This document shows positions 29,323 through 38,538 of a stretch of 64,000 nucleotides of DNA, piece by piece. The stretch spans positions 1,116,001 to 1,180,000 of the forward strand of contig NC_011672.1 in assembly GCF_000150955.2 (NCBI RefSeq). Direction: 5' to 3'. The position numbers and the translations under genes are program-made. Under the pieces are notes generated by a model, which was given only the letters and a program-made list of their open reading frames with translations, did no database searches and was not told the origin of the DNA. The stretch's first letter is position 1. Every line of letters begins with the position of its first letter. This DNA comes from Phaeodactylum tricornutum CCAP 1055/1 (lineage: Eukaryota > Bacillariophyta > Bacillariophyceae > Surirellales > Neidiaceae).

Positions 29323-30761
29323 GACGATATTTGATGGGTCCAAAAGATGGATAAAAGAGATTGCGAGTGTTATGGTAGGTGTTGGGCGAAAAAATCCTCA
29401 AACGAAACAGTGAGAAAGCTTCAACAAGGAACTGAGACAGCCTCCAACAACAAAAATTCACATGCTACGGGAATCTCGTTGGTTCTTGTTGCGGCGAGGG
29501 TTCCTCGCGCAAATCGTGGCGGTCGACGAAATAACAGCCGTCGACGGATGGACATCGGATCCTTTGATTGGCCGACAATGCTTCCCGATTGACTGTGCGG
29601 TTGGTATGACGTATGCGCGAGAGACTCATCCAGAATGTATCGTATGTGACAAGAAGCAATAAGTCGTAAAGAGCTGTTTTTCCATCGTCACAGTAGATTC
29701 ATAAATTGACTGTGAAGGAGGTACCGGTAGGTAGACTCCATTGTTCTTCTACCAAATAAAACATACGGGATAAGACTCATTGTCCTGGTCAATCCGTTTC
29801 CTCAGAGGTATCAAGGATTGTTGACAGTGAGCATCCAATAACTGTTAGTGTGAAACATAATTGGTCTAATATATATCAGCAGTATGATTGTTTTTGCATT
29901 TGGCTGCAATGACACACAACACCACAATACTTGTAGTGGCCTGCCAAAGTATTGGTTTATCCAGAATTGTGCAAGCATGAACGTGCATCTCAAGTGCGCT
30001 CAAGGGAAGTGGACAGCTAGTAGTAGCAACTTTTATACCGCAAATCACGCAGCATCTAGCATGGTTGCAGACCCACCGGACAGAGGTAATGACAGTGAGG
30101 TCGAAATCTCCATTGATATTCTACTATGAGTCAATGGCAATGAATGCAAAAGCCATACTATTTGTCTTAACATCCACTTTTAAGGCAATTAAATTTTATT
30201 TTTTTCGCTGTGGTAGCTACCAATTAGAGGAGAACGAAACATAAAAAACTTGCAAATATTGGCATCACTTCCTAGAGTGGAGATTCGTTGACGTGTTCTC
30301 AGCCAACAAACAGGTTATTTGGGAAAAAGGGTATTTGCCGCGCTTACAGCTAGTTACTGTTAGGTATGCCTCGAGCGTTGGAATTTGACGCGGCAGGCTC
30401 ATAGATACATTTTGGCCACTTTTAGGGCTTCCGACAAAAATCCATTCTCGCTCTGTTGAAATCTCGACCCTCTCTCTGTATATTCCACGTAGAATAACAG
30501 TAATCTTCTCACAAGTTGACTAAACCTAAATTAGTGAGCATTTGCTCTTATCCTCTAAAGTGATTTCGCACGATCAACTTCGGCCAACTCATTCCTTCTT
30601 TCTTACTGATTCGTTCCCATGTTGAACATATCTTGCTTCTTCACGTTCAATACTGTTTTCCTAAATGTGTATCTTGAACTTCATGATCTTGAATAGTTTC
30701 TCTCTCCACGTCAGTCAGACGTGCGTCTCTAACGTATGCTCTGAGTCCGAAGTACGGACAC
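29323..30761. other. Long divergent intergenic region
   Basis: About 1.4 kb between the KDPG aldolase and ceramidase-like start codons. No reading frame looks protein-like and I recognise no structured RNA. It contains an exact TTGACTGTGAA at 29706-29716, a TTACTGTTAGGT at 30354-30365, and TGACGT near 29607 and 30288. Both promoters must lie here. Confidence 0.45.
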
Positions 30762-32069
30762 ATGACTGACCGTCATATCACGACATCGCTCGAACCTTTA
30801 CCACCACCAGACTTATATATTCACTGTCAATACAATAGTGTCGTGCTTAGTTTCATGCCGCGAAACTTGGACGACTCCACTAAGAGTTTCATTCTGAGAG
30901 TTGCAGGATTCACCGTAACTTTGCTCGTGTGTTTCATCCTTTGGGGGCATCTATTCTTCTTGCCGAGACTGCGACGGAGGGCGTTAAAACTTTCCTCCGA
31001 GCAAGGAAGACGTGCGCCACCGCATTCGTATGAAACCCTTCTGTTGGTAGGTTGTGGTCAAACGATCCTCGTCTTATCGCTGCTGTCTTTTCTATTTACG
31101 CTACCAATCATCTTGTCCGGAAGGATTGACTCGGACGAAGCCAAGGCGTTGTCGGCAGATTTGACGTCTTCCATCAACTTTTGCGAAGACGACTTTCAAT
31201 TTTCGCGGTACGTTGCGGAACCAGCGAACGTGGCTTCGTCGCTCGGTGCCTACCTTCCCCTCGCATTTCATGGTCTAGCAGGACCACCCTCCCAGAGTTG
31301 GCGTCGGCGTCCATTGAGGGATGGCGTCCGCTTTGCTGCCGCCTACGCTACATTGGGCACAATTGGTGTCGGGTCCATGGCGCTCCACGCGCTTTTAACC
31401 TCCTGGACACAAGGTGGCGACGAGATTCCTATGCTCTGGTATACGGCCACAACCTGCTTTTGTGCCTTTGATATTTTGTGCTGGTGGAAGGAGACACACC
31501 ACCAGTGGCGTTCAGAACGCTTGGGAGCAGCCGTTGGCGTATCCGCCATCGGTGCGACTGTTACGTACATTTTGAATCGCAGCGACTTTACAGTTTTTTC
31601 CTTACTTTTTGCCATATATTCGCAGACCATGATCTTATCTATCTTGTATCTAGTGATCGGATTCGACTGGGAACATCGGCAGCCGAGTGGACCTGCTGCG
31701 GGTATTGAATTTCAGGTACATGTATTGCTGCCACTCGCCACAACTTCGGGCCTCTTGACGATCATGTCGATCGTTGTGTGGGCGTCAGAAATGGTGTATT
31801 GCCACACCGCAACTAGAGACGTGCACTTGGCAGATGCCACGTGGGTGACCGACCTGCTTTTCGTGGTTTGGAACTGGATGATTCATCCGTTGTGGCACGT
31901 TTTAACCGGTTTATTGGCGTGGATCGTGGTCCAGGTACTCTTTGCTGCACACGGTACCCAGCGTGGATGGGGAGTGGCTTCGGTCAAGTGGTCACTAGCA
32001 CCGTACGTGCTGTTCGAACCAATTGTTATGACCGATGGCAACAAAGCCAAACCCAAAAAGACTTTATGA
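30762..32069 (+). CDS. Alkaline ceramidase-like (CREST family) membrane hydrolase
   Basis: Predicted seven-helix hydrolase of the alkaline ceramidase family, which hydrolyses ceramide in ER/Golgi membranes using zinc. It has 435 residues; Met32 (MPRNLDDS) is an alternative start. The family's metal-site pattern is visible in order: CEDDFQFSRYVAEPANVASS, GVGSMALHALLTSW with a His, GGDEIPMLWYT with an Asp, and HPLWHVLTG with two His. Seven to eight hydrophobic segments cover the rest (FTVTLLVCFILWGHLFFL, LVLSLLSFLFTLPIIL). The short basic C-terminus (KAKPKKTL) is cytosolic-like. PAQR-type receptors share the superfamily, but the ExxN and HxxxH spacing favours ceramidase. Its 3' end lies 46 bp from that of the next, converging gene. 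Confidence 0.83.
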   Translation: MTDRHITTSLEPLPPPDLYIHCQYNSVVLSFMPRNLDDSTKSFILRVAGFTVTLLVCFILWGHLFFLPRLRRRALKLSSEQGRRAPPHSYETLLLVGCGQTILVLSLLSFLFTLPIILSGRIDSDEAKALSADLTSSINFCEDDFQFSRYVAEPANVASSLGAYLPLAFHGLAGPPSQSWRRRPLRDGVRFAAAYATLGTIGVGSMALHALLTSWTQGGDEIPMLWYTATTCFCAFDILCWWKETHHQWRSERLGAAVGVSAIGATVTYILNRSDFTVFSLLFAIYSQTMILSILYLVIGFDWEHRQPSGPAAGIEFQVHVLLPLATTSGLLTIMSIVVWASEMVYCHTATRDVHLADATWVTDLLFVVWNWMIHPLWHVLTGLLAWIVVQVLFAAHGTQRGWGVASVKWSLAPYVLFEPIVMTDGNKAKPKKTL

Positions 32070-32115
32070 TTCCAGCTAAGCTCACTTTTAAGAGTAATGG
32101 AAAGTTGGTCAACTG

Positions 32116-34281
32116 TTAATCTTGGTTTCGTACTGGCTTCGGAATTGTAATTGTGTATTTTGAAGGGTCGGTAGGAGTTTGAAGCTTCATCAGCGAAAAG
32201 CTTCCGATTTCATCCCGATTCTGTCCCGTGATCGCGTCTTCAATATAGACATTACCACTGCAATACAACAAATCTTCAATATCAGCGGTGCTTCTAGCTT
32301 TTCTAGCTTCCAGTTCGGGGATACCAAATGTTGACGATGCCAAAGGTAAGTCCGAAGACATTGAGATACGTTCCAGGCGTCCTTCCATCACGAGAATGCG
32401 CTCCTTTTTCGGTGGGATAACTAGTCGCACCAGCAATCCAGCGTCTTCCTTGCTTTCGCCCATGAGGCGCCAAGTCCCTCCAGATGTTTTTTGCCGCGTC
32501 TCTTGATCAAGGATGGGACCGCCTGCTGTGGTACCGTCAACTCGCAAAATAATATTGTCGGATCGACTATCGTTGCCTTCTTCTACTTCGAATCCGGTTG
32601 GTGAACTCACAACTCTCCAGAATCCCATGCAGTGCTCCCGACTCGGATAAGGTGGCAATTCTCGGGTAGTCTCCGGCTGGTCTTGCGTGGGAGCCAAAGT
32701 TCCCTCCTTGTACTTGCTGAAGACAGAGTTTTCCTGAATAGGAGGTTTTTCTTTGGGCTTTGCCAAGTCAATTTCGCTGCGAAATTTGGCCCGGCTTTCA
32801 ATTGCGTTTCTTATGCGGTCTTTCGTCCAATTGTCGAGTTCGTCTGTATTTCCACGCTGCGGCTTGGGCGCCATGAATGATTCCGAGTCGCTCCCTTTTG
32901 AGGCATCCACAAGATTCTGCTCGGGCAATACAGATGAATCTTTCGTTTCCGTTCCTGGGACACTAGAGGATTCGTATAAAGAATACAGTTTGTTACGGGT
33001 TTTAGACAGCAAAGGATCATCATCTCGAGCATCATTGGCGGAGTTAGTTCCTTTTCGTTGAAGCGCCTCGGCTTGCAGTATGCGCTCTTCGTTATAGGCT
33101 TCAAATTTGGCTTCTTGCTTTCTCAAAGCAGCATTGCCCTCGGGCAACGGAATTGATCGGGCTGGCAGATAAAAAGCCTTTTCGTCGAGAGACTTCTCTT
33201 TACCCTGTCGATTGTAGATGGCAACTTCGCGCATGCGGGCCTCCCCAAAATCATCATCCAGCCATTGGCCCCAGAAAATAGGTGAAATACCGTTGCCACC
33301 TTTCTCGCTGGGTAGCATCCATACCTCCTGATCGTCATTTTCGGTTTCGAGAAAGTCAATCCAATTTTTCGGTAATCGCATGAATGGAATGTGGGGTCGG
33401 AACGAGGGATCCGCGACGACATCGTTCTCGAGCGCCAGGCGTGGATCCTCCGGTAACCACGTGTCCCACCCAGTGTCGGTATGAATACGCTCCCGTAGAA
33501 TACTAACCAGTCGTTGTAGCCTCAAAAGGCCGTTCTCGTTTTCAACGTTCGCCACCGTGGACAAGACATTGTTTCCAGTGCCATCGATTTCGAGGCCTTG
33601 AAACGAGAGTAGAAGAGGACTGATATTATCGTCGTTCGCGGCTCCCGTATCCGGGGTTCCATCATCGCGTCGGACTTCGTTGTCGCCTGCCTCAACTGAG
33701 GTCTTCTCCGCGTCTTCTTGATTGATTACATCTGCCACCGTTTTTTTCACAATGTCGTAAAGTTTGTCGGTGGAAACTGCCGTTGCCGACGGCGCCCGTA
33801 CATATAGGAGGGGTAGTCTCGTGACGGCGGGCGCAATGCAAGCGTGGACGAGAAGTGGACAGTGGTACAGGATGGCTCGTTGGACGCTTTCCAATTCCAG
33901 TAGGAGTTCGTGGCAAGCATCAACGGGCAAGGCAATCAAATGTGTGCTCGTCGAGATGCAAGCAGCGGCCTTTGATACATCGTCGGTGGTGTCGCTGGGG
34001 TTTGCCGTATCATCATTTGCTTCCCGATGGCTCTTTTGTAAAAATTCCGCAACAAAATCGTTCATACGTGAGGATTCAGGTCGCTGCGGAATGTTGCTTT
34101 CGTCGTCTCGTAACGCTGCCGTACACCGCGTCGGGAAGGATACTCTGTCAGGTTTCGTCACTTTGCGACGATATGGACCCACCCACGCAGTAACGCCACC
34201 CTGTGATAGCCACAGAGTCGGCGAGTAGAAACCCAAAACCAGTAGGAACGTGAACGTCCTTGAGTCTCTGGGCCTTTTCAT
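32116..34281 (-). CDS. Plastid-targeted protein of unknown function
   Basis: A 721-residue protein I cannot assign. The ATG at 34281 gives a signal peptide (FTFLLVLGFYSPTLWL) ending in GVTA before WVGPYRRK; Trp at +1 followed by basic residues is a diatom plastid presequence. The body is hydrophilic and acidic, with LPKNWIDFLETENDDQEVW and GISPIFWGQWLDDDFGEA in the middle. The compact C-terminal domain, about residues 545-715 (HCMGFWRVVSSPTGFEVEEG, GGTWRLMGESKED, YCSGNVYIEDAITGQ), resembles a beta-barrel. No membrane helix is visible after the presequence. It may be a thylakoid or stromal factor; that is speculation. Confidence 0.83.
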   Translation of the reverse strand: MKRPRDSRTFTFLLVLGFYSPTLWLSQGGVTAWVGPYRRKVTKPDRVSFPTRCTAALRDDESNIPQRPESSRMNDFVAEFLQKSHREANDDTANPSDTTDDVSKAAACISTSTHLIALPVDACHELLLELESVQRAILYHCPLLVHACIAPAVTRLPLLYVRAPSATAVSTDKLYDIVKKTVADVINQEDAEKTSVEAGDNEVRRDDGTPDTGAANDDNISPLLLSFQGLEIDGTGNNVLSTVANVENENGLLRLQRLVSILRERIHTDTGWDTWLPEDPRLALENDVVADPSFRPHIPFMRLPKNWIDFLETENDDQEVWMLPSEKGGNGISPIFWGQWLDDDFGEARMREVAIYNRQGKEKSLDEKAFYLPARSIPLPEGNAALRKQEAKFEAYNEERILQAEALQRKGTNSANDARDDDPLLSKTRNKLYSLYESSSVPGTETKDSSVLPEQNLVDASKGSDSESFMAPKPQRGNTDELDNWTKDRIRNAIESRAKFRSEIDLAKPKEKPPIQENSVFSKYKEGTLAPTQDQPETTRELPPYPSREHCMGFWRVVSSPTGFEVEEGNDSRSDNIILRVDGTTAGGPILDQETRQKTSGGTWRLMGESKEDAGLLVRLVIPPKKERILVMEGRLERISMSSDLPLASSTFGIPELEARKARSTADIEDLLYCSGNVYIEDAITGQNRDEIGSFSLMKLQTPTDPSKYTITIPKPVRNQD

Positions 34282-35061
34282 GTCGTCGGCGCTGCCTCCC
34301 AAAGTATTCCACGTTTCGTCGCTGGCGTACGAAGGCAAGTTTAACGCTGTGGGCCACACGAACAAGCAATGGAATCAATGATTCGAATAAGAAATCCTCC
34401 GGAAACCAAATAGTGTGGGGAAAAGCAAAGGTCCCGTGATTCCAACCAAGAGTCCGAAGGCCAGCTCCAGTACACAGTTTGTGAGACGTCCGACACGAGA
34501 GGCAATTCCATTCGAATGTACAAGCGACTATTTGTGATAGAAAAAGAAATTTACCAGATGGACAGCGACGTACATGCGAAGCTGTCGCCGACGAGGACAG
34601 TAACTATAAGTTGACATCGGATATACGTCACATACGACACGATTGCGAGACAATCAATAGAGAAACGCGACCCAGCATACCCCCACCACGCTAGGCATAG
34701 TAGCTGTCGATTGGGGAGGACTGCAAATTCTGTTCCAAGTGAGCGGGAAGACGACAGAGATACACGAGAAACAAACTTGTGAAGTGTGCGCAATACGGGG
34801 TATAATATCACGTCTTCTGTAGGCTGCCTATCCATGAGTCTCTCAAAGGTCTTCGTACAACACCTTTGAAGCGCAGTGTTCTGACTACCCAAGAAAACGA
34901 CCGCTAGCAGTAGCAGGTTACCCTTAGAGTAGGCATTCCGGTTGCGGAAAGCCAGTGAGTGCCTCTGGGATTTAGTTTACTCCCAAAAGAACCGTTGGAG
35001 TCTTGGCACGCGGGCAATCTGGGAAGATCACTGTTGTTCCATACCTTGCTTTGCTTAGAAA
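34282..35061. promoter_or_regulatory. Divergent promoter, plastid unknown and RSH
   Basis: Head-to-head spacer of about 780 bp between two genes for plastid-targeted proteins. Open frames on the minus strand are not protein-like. No element is confidently recognised. Confidence 0.35.
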
Positions 35062-38000
35062 ATGCAGGTTTCCTCAACAGGCGGGATGTGGACGATTCTG
35101 CTCCTCGCCTTCTTGTGGTCGTGTACGTGTATAGCGTTTACCACACCGAGATGGTTTCCGACGCCAAATATGCGTCACAGTCAATCCATTGTGCCACTGT
35201 TCGATCGTATCCCGCCATCCTTTCCGTCACTGGAAATGGCGGGCGCGAATACAACGGGTAGTGGGATGAATAGCGCTCAGACGCTATTTCCAACACCGGA
35301 TAGGACTAGTCTCGCATCAATCTACACCTCGGAATCCCACACGGCAGCGGCGGCGGTGATGTCGAATGGATTCAATTACAGCGCTCACTACAATACTGCT
35401 GCTTTAATTCCTCCTGTCACTTTCACATCCGCATCCACCGAAGTCGCTGCGGAGAAGGACCGTTCCGAGGCTGACACTCCACCAGAAGTCAATCACTGGA
35501 CCGAAATAATGCGGGTCGGGTGGAAAGATGATACGTCTACGACTAATAGCTCCACCACATCGGCACAAATCAGCAGTAGCAGCACAAAGTGGGACGCTGT
35601 ATGGTCCGACTACGATTTGCAACAAATCGAACGCTACTGGGATCGGATCATGCCAACGGTTAGCTACCTGGGAACCGACGCGGTCGCCAAGATTTACCAA
35701 GCTCTATGTGTCGCGTACCGCGCCCATCGTGGCCAGATGCGCAAATCTGGGGAACCATTCATCGTACATCCTGTGGAAGTATCCTTGCTTTTGAGCGGCT
35801 TGAAAATGGACGCCGAAACTGTCATGTCGGGTTTATTACACGATACCGTCGAAGATACGGATCTCACCTTTCAGCAAGTCGAGACGCTGTTTGGACATAC
35901 GGTTAGAAGTATCGTCGAGGGCGAAACCAAAGTCAGCAAATTACCAAAGTTGGCGTTTGCCGAATATGCTGATGAACAGGCGGAGAATTTGCGGCAAATG
36001 TTTGTGGCCATGACTAGTGATTACCGCATCATTATTGTCAAATTGGCTGATCGGCTTCACAATATGCGAACTCTGCGATACATGAAATCAGAAAAACAAA
36101 TCAAAATATCACGGGAGACGCTAGACATATTTGCGCCCTTGGCGCATCGCATGGGCATCTGGCAGTTCAAGAGCGAATTGGAGGACACTTCTTTCATGTA
36201 TTTGTATCCTCAGGAATACAAACGACTGAACCGGCGATTACGACTGCATCAACAAAGCTTCCAGGAGACTCTGGAAAAAGCGCAAGACATCTTGCAGCGT
36301 CAGCTAAATCTAGACTCAACATTGCAGCAGCAAGCTTACAAGGTTGAGGTTTCAGGGCGTACAAAAGAGATATACTCCCTCTGGCATAAGATGGAAACAA
36401 AAAATGTGCAAAACCTCGATCATATAGTCGACGTTGTTGCTCTGCGGGTCGTTATTTCCCCTCGGGATAAATCTGTGGAAGCTGACAAATCAGAATTGTC
36501 GAATGATTCGGATCGTGGTGTATGGCTTTGCTACCATGCTCTAGGGCTTGTTCAGCATTTGCCGGGCTTTGTTCCGGTTCCCACCCGAGTCAAAGACTAC
36601 ATATCCTTCCCTAAGCCAAATGGATACCAAAGCTTGCACACGGCATTGATCCTCAACGGCCAAACAATCGAAGTACAGATCCGGACTAGTATGATGCATC
36701 AAGTAGCTGAATACGGTAGGTTTTGAATGTTTCAATGAAGGTACTTCTTTCTATAGTCTTGGTGACCTAACCTCTCTCGGGTTCCTCTCAGGTATGGCAA
36801 GTCACTGGGCGTATACGGACGATAAACGTCGCGGGAGTAATGAGGAGCTATACAGCACGCCCTGGCTTTCATCGATTAAGGAGTGGCAGAATGAAGCAGT
36901 TAGCTCAAGGGATTTCGTCGACAGCGTTCGTCGTGAACTTCTTGGCAAGAGAGTTTTTGTCTTCTTGCGCAACGGCAAGATTCTAAACCTAGCTCGGGGT
37001 GCCACAGCAATTGATGCTGCCTTTCAGATCCATACCGAAGTTGGCTTGTCAATGCACGGAGTAGAAATCAATGGGAAACCTGTTCCTTTATCCTACGAAT
37101 TACAAAACGGCGACGTCGTTTCTATTCTTACGGGCAGTGGAAGGCCGGCCACGGATTGGATGCGCTACGCCAAAAGTCGCTCCACGAGATCAAAACTGCG
37201 ATCCTATTTTCGTGATCGACAAAAGGAAAGTCTTCGAGAGGCCGGGAAGATTCTCCTCATGGATTATCTTACAGTGCACGGGACACTGATTCAAGAGTCG
37301 TCATATCTTGAGAAAGACTTTGCTATTCCAAAATCAACAGAAGAGTTGGAATATTTGCTGCCAGGCAAGACATCGTTCAACGATGTTGACGAGCTCTTAG
37401 TGGGAATTGGGAAAAACCACAATCGCTCAAAACTCCACCAAATTGTATCGCAGCTTTTCGAGGTCCCCAAAAGGATATTAATTACTGCTGAGGAGAAGAA
37501 GATACCCCGTCTTCCAAGCAACATTTTTGCTGCCGTTCAGTTGCGTCAAGATCGGGCGAAAGATGCGGGAGATGCGGTTGATCTGGTCGGTGAAATCGTG
37601 ACAGACCCAGCCACTTGGAGCACTTTGCCGAAGAAGTCTGTGTTTAGCTATTCGGCAGAGAGTATGCTGGCTGGTCTTGACCTACCAATCGAATACGCTG
37701 ATCCTGAGCATCTTTGCGTTGACTGTTTGCCTGTATACGAAGACGAAATTGTTGGTACGCGAAAATCGGGAAGCGTGTCAATTCCCATGGTCCATCGTGT
37801 TGGATGTCCTCACGCGCAACGCGCAATTAATCAAGCCAAAGCGCACCAGCGTCAAAAACCTTTTGTGTCAAAGCTACAAAATGTTACCTCTGTTCCAGGA
37901 ACCTCGATTCCAAGACCACAGCTTCGAGTTGACAGCGTAAGTTTGCGACAGACTTATGGCAAGACAGCACCTTGGATGCGTAGAGCGGGAGGTCAAACAT

Positions 38001-38317
38001 CCAAGTACAAATCAGGAACTGTCGATCTACCTGTCAAACTTCAGTGGTCGGACTTGGACGAAAAAGACAGTTTGTTCCTCTCTGAAATTGTTGTCCACTG
38101 TGGAGACCGCAAACTACTCCTTGCAGACTGCTCCGAAGTGGTTTCTGAAACGGTCGAAATTATCAAAACCGGAAGCTCAACAAACGAAGAAACGGCAACG
38201 CTTGTCTTTTTGGTGCGAGTGGGGGGACTCGGGCACATTCAAACGTTGATGGATCGTCTCATGAAAGTCCGTAGTGTTTTGAGCGTCGAAAGACGGTTTG
38301 GTTCGGAGTTGCGCTAG
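35062..38317 (+). CDS. RSH: RelA/SpoT homologue, plastid (p)ppGpp synthetase/hydrolase
   Basis: Makes and degrades the alarmone (p)ppGpp that tunes plastid transcription and translation. Exons 35062-36715 and 36792-38317 join over a 76-bp intron to give 1059 residues; the junction rebuilds MMHQVAEYGMASHWAY. The N-terminus has a signal peptide (MWTILLLAFLWSCTCIAF) with an AFTTP-type plastid site. The hydrolase HD domain is intact: RHR-like AHRGQMRKSGEPFIVHPVE, LLHDTVEDTD and KLADRLHNMRTL. The synthetase domain has SGRTKEIYSLWHKM, KDYISFPKPNGYQSLHT and IEVQIRT. A TGS domain follows (VFVFLRNGKILNLARGA), and a C-terminal ACT-like domain ends it (CGDRKLLLADCSEVVSE). This full layout suggests a bifunctional, RSH1-type enzyme; which named paralogue it is I cannot tell. 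Confidence 0.95.
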
Positions 38318-38538
38318 CTATTAGGACTATTACTCGATTAGCCTCATCGAAGTCTCTTGCTGCTCGAACCGACTGTGAATATGCACTATCACAACAAACG
38401 GCACCTGCGCCACGCTTTGTAAAGCTTCATTATATACATTTGCGCCGCCTACACTTTATTCCCATCAAATGTTCAGTAAATGCATGAAAAACCTGTTGCA
38501 GCCTTTTTAACTAAAGTGCTGTTCATTCCAATTCCAAT

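Noticed and set aside
29884-30129. 81-codon plus-strand frame in the long spacer after KDPG aldolase
   Set aside because: No motif, targeting signal or splice support.
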